Shown: positions 8,940-18,660, counted from the stretch's first letter. The stretch is 64,000 nt of DNA from PALSA-188 sp963720075 (GCA_963720075.1 CAVREG010000006.1:124001-188000), one strand, 5' to 3'. The notes: generated from the letters alone by a model not told the origin. Made by a program: numbers and translations.

Positions 8940-11345
8940 ATGGCTACCCAGGAGTCCGGTTCCACCGTCGTTCCTGAAAAGTTGCTGATCGCGCTGATGC
9001 GAGAGCGGGAGGTGCGTCCGCGCGCCTTGCTGTTCGCACAACATGTGTCTGAAATTTTCCGCGATGCATCTGTCCTGATCTACGTCATTGAAAATCCCGA
9101 AGAAGCAGAATGGAGTGCCAAAGCAATTGTGGGCGACGTCCGCCTTGAGAATGAAGTTGTCCCCTTGGAATCCGGCACACTCGGGGCGGTGGCGGAACAG
9201 CAGGAAGCCCTTCTATTTTCAGGCTCGGAGCTTGCGCGGGAAGACTACGCCCATCTTCATGCCCGCCGTACCATTCAATCCCTTGGGTATGTGCCGTTCC
9301 TGATGGATGGCACCCTTATCGGAGTCGTAGAAGTTCTCACCTTTGACAGTCCCATGACGCAGGATGATCTGGGCGCTTTGGTGGACCTTGTAGATACGGT
9401 GGCGCCCGCAATCGCCAGCGCCCTCGATCAGGAGCGCGAGCGGAATTCGCACCTGCAATCCATTTCGCGCCTGGCTCAGCTTTACGATCTCGAAAAAGTA
9501 TTCAATTCCACATTGGAGATGGACAGCCTTCTTCCGATCGTGGCCTCAAAGTTTCGCGAGATTTTGAACGTACAGGCTGTGAACCTATGGCTGGTCAAGG
9601 ATGAAAACGAACTCATATTGCTAAATCGCGAAGGCGAAGACGCCAGCATGGCCGTGGGAACTCTCATAAAAAGCGGTGACGGAATAGCTGGCGCGGTTTC
9701 GGAATCTGGAGAGCCGATTCTCATTGGCGATCCTGACGACGAACGTCTGAGTCTGCGCAATGCTGAGGCAGGCGAACAGATTATTTTCTCCGCACTGGCA
9801 GTTCCCATCGTGGCCCAGGAAAACCAGGTGGGAGTGGTCGAGGCCATCAATAAACTCGATGGAAAGCCATTCGATGATGATGACTTGTTCCTTCTTACGA
9901 CAGTTGCGGAGACGGCTGCTAACGCACTGCATAATGCCAGCCTGTTGCAAGCCGAACGCAAGGTCGAAATTCTCGAAACACTCGTAGAGATCAGCAAAGA
10001 AATTACTTCAACGTTGAACCTGGACCGTGTTCTCCAGGCGATTGTGAATCGTACTCAGTCCATCATTGCCTTTGAAAGAGCTGCGATTGCGCTTGAGCAA
10101 AGGGGCGCGCTCGAGCTCAAAGCGATTTCAGGGATGCCGCACATTGTTTCCGCTGACCCTCAAGTGCGGACTTTGAAGGACATGCTGGAGTGGGCCTCGA
10201 TTTCTTCCAGCGAAATTTATGTCACCCAGCGAGAGGATGTAATTGACGATCCTCGTCCGGAGACGCAGGCCAAATTTGCCGAATACTTTTCCGCCACCGG
10301 CATGCGTTCTTTCTATGCGCTGCCCCTGATTGACGATCAGGGACAACTGGGGCTGCTCTCGTTTGAAAGCAGCGATCCCGATTTCCTGAACACGGCGCAC
10401 TTGGGAATCATTAAAGTGCTGGCCGCGCAGGCGACGGTCGCGTTACGCAACGCATCCCTTTACCGCGAAGTTCCGTTTATTAACGTGCTTGAGCCGCTGC
10501 TTCAACGGAGGCGGCGATTCATGGCGATGGCGAAGCATCGTCGAATCGCGACCCTGGCGCTGATCGGCGCACTGGCGATATTTCTTATATTTTGTCCCAT
10601 CCCCATGCGGGTTTCAGGAGACAGTACTGTCGCATCGGGGCGGTCGGCGCATATCCAATCAGAATTGGATGGTGTGGTCAAGGCCGTGTTCGTGCGCGAG
10701 GGCGATCATGTGAGGCAGGGTCAGGTCCTCGCCAGCCTCGAAGACTGGAATCCCCGTTCGGAGCTGGCTGCGGCGCAGGCCAGATATTCCGAAGCCACGG
10801 CGGCTATGAATCACTCCCTTTCAATAGGCGATGGAACTGAGGCGGGCACCGAAAGGGTGAAGGCCGATTATTGGAATGCGGAGTTGACGCGCAATCGCGA
10901 ACTACTGGATCGCACCATGATTCGCGCTCCCTTCGATGGAATCATTACAACTCCTGATGTGGAGGATTCCGTTGGCAAGCACCTCACTCATGGCGATACC
11001 CTAGCCGACATGGTTGAGACTTCCCATGTACAGGTAGATGTTGGGGTTGCTGAAAGCGATGTTCCCCTCGTACGGCAGGGCGATGGCGCTTCAATCAAAT
11101 TGGAAAGCTTTCCAGTTCGCACTTTTCACGGCGCGGTCACCGTAGTCAGCCCACGCGGAGAAGTCGAAGCGGATCATCGAGTCTTTGTGGCTCGAGTAGA
11201 TGTTCCAAATGACAAGGGTCTGCTTCGCCCCGGCATGCAAGGCCTGGGTAAAATTTATGTAGGGTTGCATCCCGCTGGATATGTGTTGTTCCGCGGAATT
11301 GGTATGTGGGTTTGGACCAAATTGTGGTCTTGGTTCGGATGGTAA
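8940..11345 (+). CDS. Triple GAF-domain sensor fused to a HlyD-type adaptor
   Basis: An 801-residue fusion. Residues about 20-165, 190-335 and 355-508 look like three successive GAF domains, separated by helical linkers (QERERNSHLQSISRLAQLYDLEKVF; ERKVEILETLVEISKEI). One membrane helix follows at about 537-555 (ALIGALAIFLIFCPIP), then a periplasmic HlyD/membrane-fusion module (about 558-780) with the lipoyl-like pair SELDGVVKAVFVREGDHV and MIRAPFDGIITT. GAF domains bind small ligands or cyclic nucleotides in the cytoplasm, while HlyD modules couple inner-membrane exporters to the periplasm or outer membrane. The fusion suggests that export or adaptor assembly is gated by a cytoplasmic signal. 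It leads a three-gene operon with 11367-12314 and 12311-14455. Confidence 0.88.
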   Translation: MATQESGSTVVPEKLLIALMREREVRPRALLFAQHVSEIFRDASVLIYVIENPEEAEWSAKAIVGDVRLENEVVPLESGTLGAVAEQQEALLFSGSELAREDYAHLHARRTIQSLGYVPFLMDGTLIGVVEVLTFDSPMTQDDLGALVDLVDTVAPAIASALDQERERNSHLQSISRLAQLYDLEKVFNSTLEMDSLLPIVASKFREILNVQAVNLWLVKDENELILLNREGEDASMAVGTLIKSGDGIAGAVSESGEPILIGDPDDERLSLRNAEAGEQIIFSALAVPIVAQENQVGVVEAINKLDGKPFDDDDLFLLTTVAETAANALHNASLLQAERKVEILETLVEISKEITSTLNLDRVLQAIVNRTQSIIAFERAAIALEQRGALELKAISGMPHIVSADPQVRTLKDMLEWASISSSEIYVTQREDVIDDPRPETQAKFAEYFSATGMRSFYALPLIDDQGQLGLLSFESSDPDFLNTAHLGIIKVLAAQATVALRNASLYREVPFINVLEPLLQRRRRFMAMAKHRRIATLALIGALAIFLIFCPIPMRVSGDSTVASGRSAHIQSELDGVVKAVFVREGDHVRQGQVLASLEDWNPRSELAAAQARYSEATAAMNHSLSIGDGTEAGTERVKADYWNAELTRNRELLDRTMIRAPFDGIITTPDVEDSVGKHLTHGDTLADMVETSHVQVDVGVAESDVPLVRQGDGASIKLESFPVRTFHGAVTVVSPRGEVEADHRVFVARVDVPNDKGLLRPGMQGLGKIYVGLHPAGYVLFRGIGMWVWTKLWSWFGW

Positions 11346-11366
11346 TTAATTTGGGAATCTCGGCAG

Positions 11367-12314
11367 ATGATTGAACAGATGAATGAACAACGACACTTAG
11401 TGATCCGGACGCAAACGCTGCAGTGTCTTGCGTTGAGTGTAACAGCCACCCTTCTCTGGATTCTTTCCGGCTGCAGTTCATCTCCTGCGCCCGCTGCGGC
11501 CGCGACCCCGCGAGCTTCGAACTACACCGCTCCTGCGCTCGTGCAGCCGCAACAAGTGCAAACCGACTTCATAGCCACGGGACCGTTGGTGGTCGAGAAT
11601 CAGATTGATTTAGAAGCACAGCGTGACGGAGTGGTAGCAGAAATCCTTACGGACACCGGGGCGAACGTTCGCAAGGGAGAACTTCTTGCGAGACTCGACA
11701 ATCGCCAACTCACCGCTGATCGCGACGCGGCTGCCGCGAAAGCTCGCAGCATTGAGGCTGACGTGAAAAATTGGGAAGCGGCAGAGAAGGTGGCTCGCTC
11801 TGATTTCGAGCGTTCAGATGCCCTGTGGAACGCAAAGGTCATTTCCAAAGAATTGGCTGATCATGCGAGGTATCAGCATGAAGCCGTGCAATTCGAAGTG
11901 GAGCGGGAAAGAGAGAATCTGAAAAACGCGCAAGATACCGCAAAATCTCTGGATCTCGAACTCGAAAAAACAAATATTACCGCCCCCTTCGCGGGGATAG
12001 TTGCCCGTCGCTACATTCATGTCGGCCAGGAAGTTTCAAAAAATGAGCGCTTGTTCTGGCTATCCGCGACCGGCCCATTGCGGCTAAAATTCACCCTTCC
12101 CGAGGCTTACGTTGGCCGGGTGAAGAGGGGCACAGAGCTGATAGTCTCGCCCGTGCGTGCTCCGAATGAGAGTCACGCAGCCAAAGTTGTGATGGTCAGT
12201 CCCTTGGTGGACCCTTCGAGCGACACGATTGATGTCACCGCCGAACTACTGGGCAGGACTACCGGACTTCGTCCCGGAATGACCGCCAATATCCGCCTCC
12301 GCGATCCCCAATGA
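11367..12314 (+). CDS. HlyD/RND-type periplasmic adaptor lipoprotein
   Basis: A 315-residue membrane-fusion protein with a lipoprotein signal (ATLLWILSGC, Cys36). The barrel-sandwich halves are DGVVAEILTDTGANVRKGELLARLDNRQ and ITAPFAGIVARRYIHVGQEV, separated by a coiled-coil hairpin (about residues 118-195). The C-terminal beta-barrel ends GLRPGMTANIRL. It matches periplasmic adaptors of RND or ABC efflux pumps, but no pump subunit or outer-membrane factor is encoded nearby. It starts 21 bases after the GAF-HlyD gene, and its stop overlaps the start of the M50-like gene (ATGA), so the three are almost certainly cotranscribed and perhaps translationally coupled. Confidence 0.9.
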   Translation: MIEQMNEQRHLVIRTQTLQCLALSVTATLLWILSGCSSSPAPAAAATPRASNYTAPALVQPQQVQTDFIATGPLVVENQIDLEAQRDGVVAEILTDTGANVRKGELLARLDNRQLTADRDAAAAKARSIEADVKNWEAAEKVARSDFERSDALWNAKVISKELADHARYQHEAVQFEVERERENLKNAQDTAKSLDLELEKTNITAPFAGIVARRYIHVGQEVSKNERLFWLSATGPLRLKFTLPEAYVGRVKRGTELIVSPVRAPNESHAAKVVMVSPLVDPSSDTIDVTAELLGRTTGLRPGMTANIRLRDPQ

Positions 12315-14455
12315 ATCTCTCCGAAGTGCTTAATGTCGCGCTCCCCGATTTGCCTGCGCGGCGAAGCAAAAGTTATCCGCGGCTCCATCCCAAGCTGATC
12401 GTGCGCGAGCATGTCGAGGGTGGCGATCTAACGCTGGTCGCAGCGATTTCCGGCGGAACTTATCTTTATCGCTTTAATCCCGAACAATGGGCCGTAGTGC
12501 AACTATTTAATGGAGAACGCTCGTACCGGCAAGTCGCGGAGGCCTATCAAGAGCAATCCAATACCTCTTTCGACGAAGACCAGGTGCGGGAATTTGCAGA
12601 TTCACTCGAAGAGCTGGACTTCTGGTACAAAACACCACTCGAAAAAAATCTTACTGCAAGCCAGAAGCTGGCCGAGAGCCGACAGAAGCAGGTCAAGAAA
12701 AAATCCGTGGACTTGTCGTCCATAATCGTAGCCTCATGGGATCCTGATGCCCACATCACCCGCCTACATAAGCTCGTAAAGTTCGTTTACACGCCGTGGT
12801 TCATATTCTTAACTCTGGTGCTGTTTGTCATCATGACCCTCATTTTCATCGGCGGGTGGAGCGAAATCTGGCGGGACACGATCGAGTATTACACGTTCAC
12901 CGACAAAGGCCTGATGGACATCGTGGAGTTCTGGCTGTTGTTTTGTGGCTTGGGATTTTTTCACGAGTCCGCCCACGCCTTGACCTGCAAGCATTTTGGC
13001 GGGGAAGTCCATCGCACGGGGTTCCTGCTTGTCTATCTTTCTCCCGCGTTCTTTGCGGACATCACGGAAGTCTATGTTTACGGAGGCAAATGGCAGCGGA
13101 TCGCCGCGATCTTTGCAGGAATCTGGACCGAACTCATGTTTTGCTCGGTGGCAAGCATCATTTGGTGGGGAACACCCCCCGGCAGTCCCGTTCATGATTT
13201 TGCTTATAAGGTCATGCTTATTACAGGCGTCGCTGTAGTTCTCATGAATTTGAATCCGCTTATCAAGTTGGACGGTTATTACCTTTTTGGAGAGTTGATT
13301 GGCATTCCTACGATCAAGGAAAGTTCGACGGAATATCTTTCGTCGTGGGTGAAGCACAACTTGTTCCGTCTCCCGGTTGAAGTCCCATACCTTCGCCGGC
13401 AGCGCCGCTGGCTGTTTGTCGGTTATGCGATTATTTCCGGGGCCTATAGTTATTTAGTTCTTTTTGCTGTGGTGCGGCTCACTTACAACATTTTCAATCA
13501 CTTCACTCCTCAATGGGCTTTTCTGCCTGCGGCAGCGCTGGCACTTTTGATTTTCCGCTCCCGCGTGCGTTCATCATGGAGGCTTATGCGAGACTTTTAT
13601 TTAGACAAACGACAGCGTGTTCGCGCGCAATTAAATTCGCCACAAGGTCTTGCATTAGGAGCAATCTTTCTGCTGGCGCTATTCGCGCCGGTGTGGCGTG
13701 AAACCGTCAGCGGAAGATTCGTCCTGGAACCACAGCAGCGTGCCGTGGTTCGAGCCACGGAGCCCGGGGAAATTATGGCAGTCGTAGCGAGCGAGGGAAT
13801 GCGTGTGTCTGCGGGCGGTCCGTTGCTAACACTGCGGAATTTCAAGCTCGAAAGCCGGGCGAACAGTGCCGCGGCAGAGCTAAGTTCCGCCAACGCGGAC
13901 GCCCGGCAGGCGCAGTTAAATTATGCGGGCTTTGGCCGCGCAAAAAACGAACGCACATATCAACAGGAACGCTTCCATGACATTTCTGAACAAGTGGGGG
14001 CGCTCAAGGTGAGAAGTCCAATTTCAGGCGTGGTTGTAACTCCTTTATTGAAGAATTTGATCGGATCAATTGTTGATTCCGGCGCCAAATTAATGGAGGT
14101 TGATGATATCGGCACTCTGGAAGCGCGAATTTTTATTCCTGAATTCGAAGTCCCGAAGGTTTCGCCAAATGCAGAAGTTTCCTTGAAACTGGAATCCCAA
14201 TTTCAACCCATCCGAGGGCGAGTGGCTTCCCTCGCACCAGCGTCTTCCGTCATTGATCAAGGGCTGGTGAATGAGGAAAAGTATAAAGGGATCGCGCCGC
14301 CAGCCTACTATGTTGCGACCGTTCCGCTTGCCAACGATGACGACAGGATGATGCCGGGAATGTCAGGAGACGCCAAGATAAATGTCCGCCGCCGGAGCAT
14401 CGCTGGCTTTATCTTTCAAGATGTGCGGGAGTTTGCCAGCCGGAAAATCTGGTAA
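12311..14455 (+). CDS. PqqD-like / M50-like membrane protein with HlyD domain
   Basis: A 714-residue protein. Residues about 20-108 resemble a PqqD-like winged-helix fold (YLYRFNPEQWAVVQLFNGERS), followed by several membrane helices holding a zinc-protease signature HESAH at 218-222 and a second motif NPLIKLDGYY at 315-324. This NP-x4-DGYY pattern is that of M50/site-2-type membrane metalloproteases in peptide-maturation loci. Residues about 465-700 form a HlyD-type module (SGRFVLEPQQRAVVRATEPG; VRSPISGVVVTPLLKN). Both zinc histidines, the glutamate and the aspartate are present, so catalysis is possible. The N-terminal domain suggests peptide recognition, but no precursor peptide or radical-SAM enzyme is visible in the operon. 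Function is inferred, not known. Confidence 0.85.
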   Translation: MNLSEVLNVALPDLPARRSKSYPRLHPKLIVREHVEGGDLTLVAAISGGTYLYRFNPEQWAVVQLFNGERSYRQVAEAYQEQSNTSFDEDQVREFADSLEELDFWYKTPLEKNLTASQKLAESRQKQVKKKSVDLSSIIVASWDPDAHITRLHKLVKFVYTPWFIFLTLVLFVIMTLIFIGGWSEIWRDTIEYYTFTDKGLMDIVEFWLLFCGLGFFHESAHALTCKHFGGEVHRTGFLLVYLSPAFFADITEVYVYGGKWQRIAAIFAGIWTELMFCSVASIIWWGTPPGSPVHDFAYKVMLITGVAVVLMNLNPLIKLDGYYLFGELIGIPTIKESSTEYLSSWVKHNLFRLPVEVPYLRRQRRWLFVGYAIISGAYSYLVLFAVVRLTYNIFNHFTPQWAFLPAAALALLIFRSRVRSSWRLMRDFYLDKRQRVRAQLNSPQGLALGAIFLLALFAPVWRETVSGRFVLEPQQRAVVRATEPGEIMAVVASEGMRVSAGGPLLTLRNFKLESRANSAAAELSSANADARQAQLNYAGFGRAKNERTYQQERFHDISEQVGALKVRSPISGVVVTPLLKNLIGSIVDSGAKLMEVDDIGTLEARIFIPEFEVPKVSPNAEVSLKLESQFQPIRGRVASLAPASSVIDQGLVNEEKYKGIAPPAYYVATVPLANDDDRMMPGMSGDAKINVRRRSIAGFIFQDVREFASRKIW

Positions 14456-14467
14456 CGTTCGGGGCGT

Positions 14468-14496
14468 AAAAAAGCCGGAACCTTTCGGTCCCGGCT
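14468..14496 (-). terminator. Rho-independent terminator of the XRE regulator gene
   Basis: Read on the minus strand, AGCCGGGACC and GGTTCCGGCT form a stem (one mismatch) with a GAAA loop, followed directly by a run of T. It lies 30 bases after the stop of the regulator. On the plus strand there is no T-run, so it does not serve the M50-like gene. Confidence 0.75.
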
Positions 14497-14526
14497 GCTG
14501 TTGGCTGGTTGCCCGGATAAAACTCT

Positions 14527-15066
14527 CTATGCGGTGCGTCGCGGACGTATTGTCAAATCCCGCATTTGCGTCAAGACGCTCGACATCTGCATGCCATTTA
14601 ATTCCGAGAGAAATGGCAGCATTTCTGCAACAAGCTGGTCTTTCATAAGTTCTCCGATTTCTTCCTGGCGATTGTTCTCGCCGCCGCAGAGCAAGTCGGG
14701 TATGGTGACCTCTAAAGCTCGCGCCAGCCGGTCCAAAGAAGACAACGTCGGAGTAGCCTTTTCATTTTCGATTTTTGAAACATAGGTTCGCGGCACTGAC
14801 ATGCGCAACGCAAGTTGGCGCTGGCTCAGTCCATTGCGAAGACGCATGGACCGGATTGACGCCGCGAGATGCAAGTGTCCACGCCCGTGACCATGATGAG
14901 GCATGACTTGCGGCGGAGGAGGAGCGGAAATGATTTCCGGCTCGTCTTCATCGAGCGAACCACGGCACCGTCGGCAAATACTGTTGGTTGTACGGAATTG
15001 AACCAGAAGGCAACGGTCGCAACGAACAACTTCCCTGGAATCTACCGGGGCAAGATTTGTAGCCAT
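14527..15066 (-). CDS. XRE-family transcriptional regulator with N-terminal zinc ribbon
   Basis: The N-terminal region has two CxxC pairs (CDRC and CRRC), a likely zinc ribbon. A proline- and histidine-rich linker (PPPPQVMPHHGHGRGHLH) follows, then a helix-turn-helix of the Cro/C1 type (LRNGLSQRQLALRMSVPRTYVSKIENEKATPTL) and a short helical tail. It would bind DNA as a dimer; the target is unknown. I use the ATG at 15066 (MATNLAPVD). An in-frame TTG at 15123 would add 19 residues, and neither start has a strong ribosome-binding site. It is convergent with the HlyD/M50 operon and separate from the glycosidase genes. Confidence 0.8.
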   Translation of the reverse strand: MATNLAPVDSREVVRCDRCLLVQFRTTNSICRRCRGSLDEDEPEIISAPPPPQVMPHHGHGRGHLHLAASIRSMRLRNGLSQRQLALRMSVPRTYVSKIENEKATPTLSSLDRLARALEVTIPDLLCGGENNRQEEIGELMKDQLVAEMLPFLSELNGMQMSSVLTQMRDLTIRPRRTA

Positions 15067-15351
15067 TGAGTCTGGGAGGGCCAGAGCTAGCCTATCCCTG
15101 GAACCAAACTTATCAAGTTCCAACTTGATGCGAATCTAGGTACAACCCGCAATAATGTCAAGTGAAATCTGCGCCGAAAATAAAATCGCTCCGAAGAGAA
15201 GCAAAGTTATCCAACAAAAGCGCTGTGAAACAAGCAGCCACCATCACAAAGCGCTCGCTCCCATCATGTTTACTAATTGAGTTCCCGCTTGGGAAGTGCT
15301 GATAGAAAAAGCCAGCACGTATTCCAGACGAAAAAATTGGTCGGCAGTGAT

Positions 15352-16227
15352 TTAAGAACCAGAAGCCGCGTACACGCGGACATAATCCACAAGCATTTGT
15401 TGGGGAAACACGGTCGTTGCATCTGGAGAACCTGGCCACCCTCCTCCGACGGCGAGATTCAGGATAATAAAAAACGGATGATCGTAAACCCACTTCGTCC
15501 CCGCAGGAAGATCGGCGGGTGTGCGGGTCGCGTAAAGGTTGTTGTCCACATAGAACTTGATTTGGTTCGGAGACCATTCGACCGCATAAAGATGATAGTC
15601 ATCGGCGAAGCGGCGATTATCGGGAAACGAAAAAGGCGAACCGATGCCGTTGGCTCCGGAGTATCCAGGGCCATGGATTGTGCCGTGAACGATCGAAGGT
15701 TCACGGCCAATGTTTTCCATGATGTCAATTTCGCCGCAAGTCGGCCAGCCGTTCGTGGAAATGTCATTCCCCAACATCCAAAATGCCGGCCACATGCCCT
15801 GTCCGTAGGGAATCTTTATGCTCGCTTCAAAACGTCCGTAGGCCTGCTGGAATTTGTTCGAGGTGTTCAGTCGCGCGGACGTGTAGCCGCGGGTAACGCC
15901 GTCTGGGCCGGTGTAATTTTCTTTCAGCGCGGTGATTACGAGATTGCCATTCTGGATGACCGCGTTCTGCGGCCTGCTGGTGTAATACTCCAGTTCCTGA
16001 TTTCCGAAGCCGTTTCCACCCGTCTCGAAAGTCCACTTGCTCGGATCGGGCGCGGAACCGTCTGCCGCGTTAAATTCGTCACTCCAAACCAGCGTCCATC
16101 CGCTCTGCGCTTGCGACGGCGGCGGAGTCGTGGATGTGTTGACGTTATGGCCGCAGCTCGTTAGCAGGAGCGTGCCAACAAACGGCACAATCGCAAAATA
16201 GTTTGCTACCCTATTTCCAAAGCCCAT
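15352..16227 (-). CDS. Family 16 glycoside hydrolase (beta-glucanase), lipoprotein
   Basis: A 291-residue secreted enzyme with a lipoprotein signal (VGTLLLTSC, Cys25) and a GH16 jelly-roll domain. The catalytic motif is GEIDIMENIG, with nucleophile Glu166, Asp168 and acid/base Glu171. GH16 enzymes with this E-x-D-x-x-E pattern cleave beta-1,3 or mixed beta-1,3/1,4-glucans, laminarin or related polymers. It lies nine bases downstream of the GH116 gene on the same strand, so the two probably form an operon for beta-glucan or beta-glucoside use. Confidence 0.93.
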   Translation of the reverse strand: MGFGNRVANYFAIVPFVGTLLLTSCGHNVNTSTTPPPSQAQSGWTLVWSDEFNAADGSAPDPSKWTFETGGNGFGNQELEYYTSRPQNAVIQNGNLVITALKENYTGPDGVTRGYTSARLNTSNKFQQAYGRFEASIKIPYGQGMWPAFWMLGNDISTNGWPTCGEIDIMENIGREPSIVHGTIHGPGYSGANGIGSPFSFPDNRRFADDYHLYAVEWSPNQIKFYVDNNLYATRTPADLPAGTKWVYDHPFFIILNLAVGGGWPGSPDATTVFPQQMLVDYVRVYAASGS

Positions 16228-16236
16228 AGTCTCCTC

Positions 16237-18660
16237 TTACTTCGGGGGCGAAGTCATCTCCATTGCCCAAATCGCCGCCGGACGCATGTACATCGAAGCC
16301 CGGTAATAGCCGGTTTTCTCCCACGCTTCTGGCGTGCGAAACCAATAACCTTTCGTTTCATACGTGGTGTGATAGACGCCCCATGCCGTGCGGTAACCTT
16401 CGTCCTTCATGCCATCGCTTAGCATCAGCGCGGCCACGCCGAAGGTGGTTCCGGTCCAGACTTCCTGCACCTGCTCGTTGGTGGTGATAATGCTTCCATC
16501 GGCGCCCATGCCATTTACCGCGCCCATCTCGCCTTTGGCAAATTTCATTACATTGAAGTCGTAAATCTTCTTCAATGCTTTCAACTGCATCTCACGTGGT
16601 ACGAGATCGCCTAGCCCCGTCATATTCGCATACCATTGCCCGGCAAGCTGGTCGGCTTGCACATCGTTTCGATACTCGCTCATGGTGTCATAGCGAAAGT
16701 AGTCGCCATTCCAGAGCTTCTTGATGTAAGTGTCCTGACCTTTGAGAAACATCGCATGGTACTTAGTCGCGGCGGGCACATCGCCCAAGTCGCGCGCGAT
16801 TTCTTCGGCAGCGCGAAGCGCGGCCAGCCATAGTCCTCCGCAATAGGCGCTCTCTCCGTGCACAATCCATACGTCGTATGTCTGGTCGGGATAATCGTCG
16901 TTCTGCGGAAGCCCGTCGCCGGTGCGATCGTATTGTTGAAGATGCAGAAGGGCCTCTTGTACCGAAGGCCATGTGTAACGAAGAAATTCAGTATCTTTCC
17001 TTCCAGTGAAAACGTAATCACGGTAAATCATGAGCACGAATTTGCTGTTCAGATCTTTCCAGTCGTTGGTGTTCTGCCAACTGAAGGAATTGATCTGAAA
17101 AAACGGATCCTCTTGCGGGACTCCCAGATCGTGCGGCACGGCGCCTTTGGCTTTACGAACTCTGAAGTGAAGCTTTCCCGTCTGTTGCGACTTCCATATC
17201 CATTCATATTTATCGGTCAAGTTTTCCGGGACCGTGTCGGAAAATTGCCGCAGCACTTGCTTATCAATATCTGGCCAGAACTTCACTAGCGGCATGGAAC
17301 CGTAAAAGCGAACGTCGAGCGTGGCATAGTACGGATAATCAAAACATTCCAGAAAAGCAAATGTATCCGCAGTCTTCGGATCCGAACCGACAGGACGTCC
17401 CCAGAACGAGCCTCCATCCGCCAGAATATACATTTCGTTGAACAACATTCCGCGAAACCACAACGGTTTGCTTTCGTCGTTGATGTATGGGGCCTGCCAT
17501 GCATCAATCTCATCGCTCCATTGAGCGGCATTCAGCAGTCCATCGCGAGCAATGTCCCAGGAATTTGTTCCGGATGTACCGTAGAAATTCGTATAGTGCC
17601 GGTACCATTTGCGCCCCGAACCGAAAGTCACGATCGGAAGATCCCACGCAATCACCATCGGGATCACACGCTTCTCTCCTGGCTTTAGCATGAATCGCAC
17701 TGCAATGGCACCCGCGAGGTGTTCCCCGCTGCTTACCCACGATTGATCGCTATTGGAAAGGTGCCCGTCCGCCGCGAACGGCTTCCATATTTCGTCGCTG
17801 GTTCCTGGAACGAACGTTGTCTGGTAAGAGACTTCAACACCGGGCGATTCAAGCGTGGCAATCGTCATCTGACCATCCCAATCGTCTTTCACGCCATTGG
17901 GATGGATGCGATCGAATACGATTCCCTTCATCTGACCGTTCCCGGCCACGTCCTTCGTCACAAACTGGTTATGGTTTCCAGCATCGAGCGCGCCATTCAT
18001 GTTCGGAGAAAAATCGCGAAACCATCCAAGCATGTTGCTCCAAGACAAAAGCACAGAAACCGTGACCGTCTTGTCCGTTGGATTTTCGGCGTGCCAGCGA
18101 TAAACGGCAACGGGATAGCTACTTTCGCGATAATTGTTCGGTAAAACAGGCGAGAATTGTTCAAGCGTTACGTGCGCAGGAAATTTATCCCAACGATAGT
18201 CGTACCAGGATTTTGGATAAAGCGAATAATAATTGCCCGCGCCAACCGGGTAATCCCATTTCCAACTGCTCAGCTCGCCCTTGTCCGGATGCCCCGCGGT
18301 TAGCACCTGCGCGATACCTTGCGTCGCGCCTTCCACCTTTTGATACATGGCAAACTGATTGGCCCAAACTGTTTGATATTTATGAACGCCGCCCTTGATG
18401 TGCCAACGAGCGAAGTCTCCCCGGTAGGTTCGCGAAAAAGTTCCTGCGCCGAAACCGCCGACCGGCGCGCCCTGCCAGTAACCGTCGTCAATCATCCCAG
18501 CTACAGCAAGCGCGGGCTTCCGGCCTCCGGCATTCTCCAGCGGCTGGCCAATCGGACGTTCCCACGCGGCCTTGGGAATCGCATCCCCGGCCAACAACCA
18601 TGAAGCGGCAAACAAAATAAAGAAAGATATTGAGCACTTCGCGCTTCGCCGAAAAATCAT
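16237..18660 (-). CDS. Family 116 glycoside hydrolase (GBA2-like beta-glucosidase), exported
   Basis: An 807-residue protein with a signal peptide (SISFFILFAASWLLAGDA). The N-terminal beta-rich region (about 60-380) and the C-terminal (alpha/alpha)6 catalytic region (about 395-800) match GH116, the family of human GBA2 and bacterial beta-glucosidases/xylosidases. The family's nucleophile motif is seen as FNEMYILADGG (Glu409) and the acid/base region as DYPDQTYDVW (Asp592 the likely acid). GGGAGG lies seven bases upstream of the ATG. Its location outside the cytoplasm and its pairing with a GH16 glucanase suggest release of glucose from oligosaccharides. Confidence 0.92.
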   Translation of the reverse strand: MIFRRSAKCSISFFILFAASWLLAGDAIPKAAWERPIGQPLENAGGRKPALAVAGMIDDGYWQGAPVGGFGAGTFSRTYRGDFARWHIKGGVHKYQTVWANQFAMYQKVEGATQGIAQVLTAGHPDKGELSSWKWDYPVGAGNYYSLYPKSWYDYRWDKFPAHVTLEQFSPVLPNNYRESSYPVAVYRWHAENPTDKTVTVSVLLSWSNMLGWFRDFSPNMNGALDAGNHNQFVTKDVAGNGQMKGIVFDRIHPNGVKDDWDGQMTIATLESPGVEVSYQTTFVPGTSDEIWKPFAADGHLSNSDQSWVSSGEHLAGAIAVRFMLKPGEKRVIPMVIAWDLPIVTFGSGRKWYRHYTNFYGTSGTNSWDIARDGLLNAAQWSDEIDAWQAPYINDESKPLWFRGMLFNEMYILADGGSFWGRPVGSDPKTADTFAFLECFDYPYYATLDVRFYGSMPLVKFWPDIDKQVLRQFSDTVPENLTDKYEWIWKSQQTGKLHFRVRKAKGAVPHDLGVPQEDPFFQINSFSWQNTNDWKDLNSKFVLMIYRDYVFTGRKDTEFLRYTWPSVQEALLHLQQYDRTGDGLPQNDDYPDQTYDVWIVHGESAYCGGLWLAALRAAEEIARDLGDVPAATKYHAMFLKGQDTYIKKLWNGDYFRYDTMSEYRNDVQADQLAGQWYANMTGLGDLVPREMQLKALKKIYDFNVMKFAKGEMGAVNGMGADGSIITTNEQVQEVWTGTTFGVAALMLSDGMKDEGYRTAWGVYHTTYETKGYWFRTPEAWEKTGYYRASMYMRPAAIWAMEMTSPPK

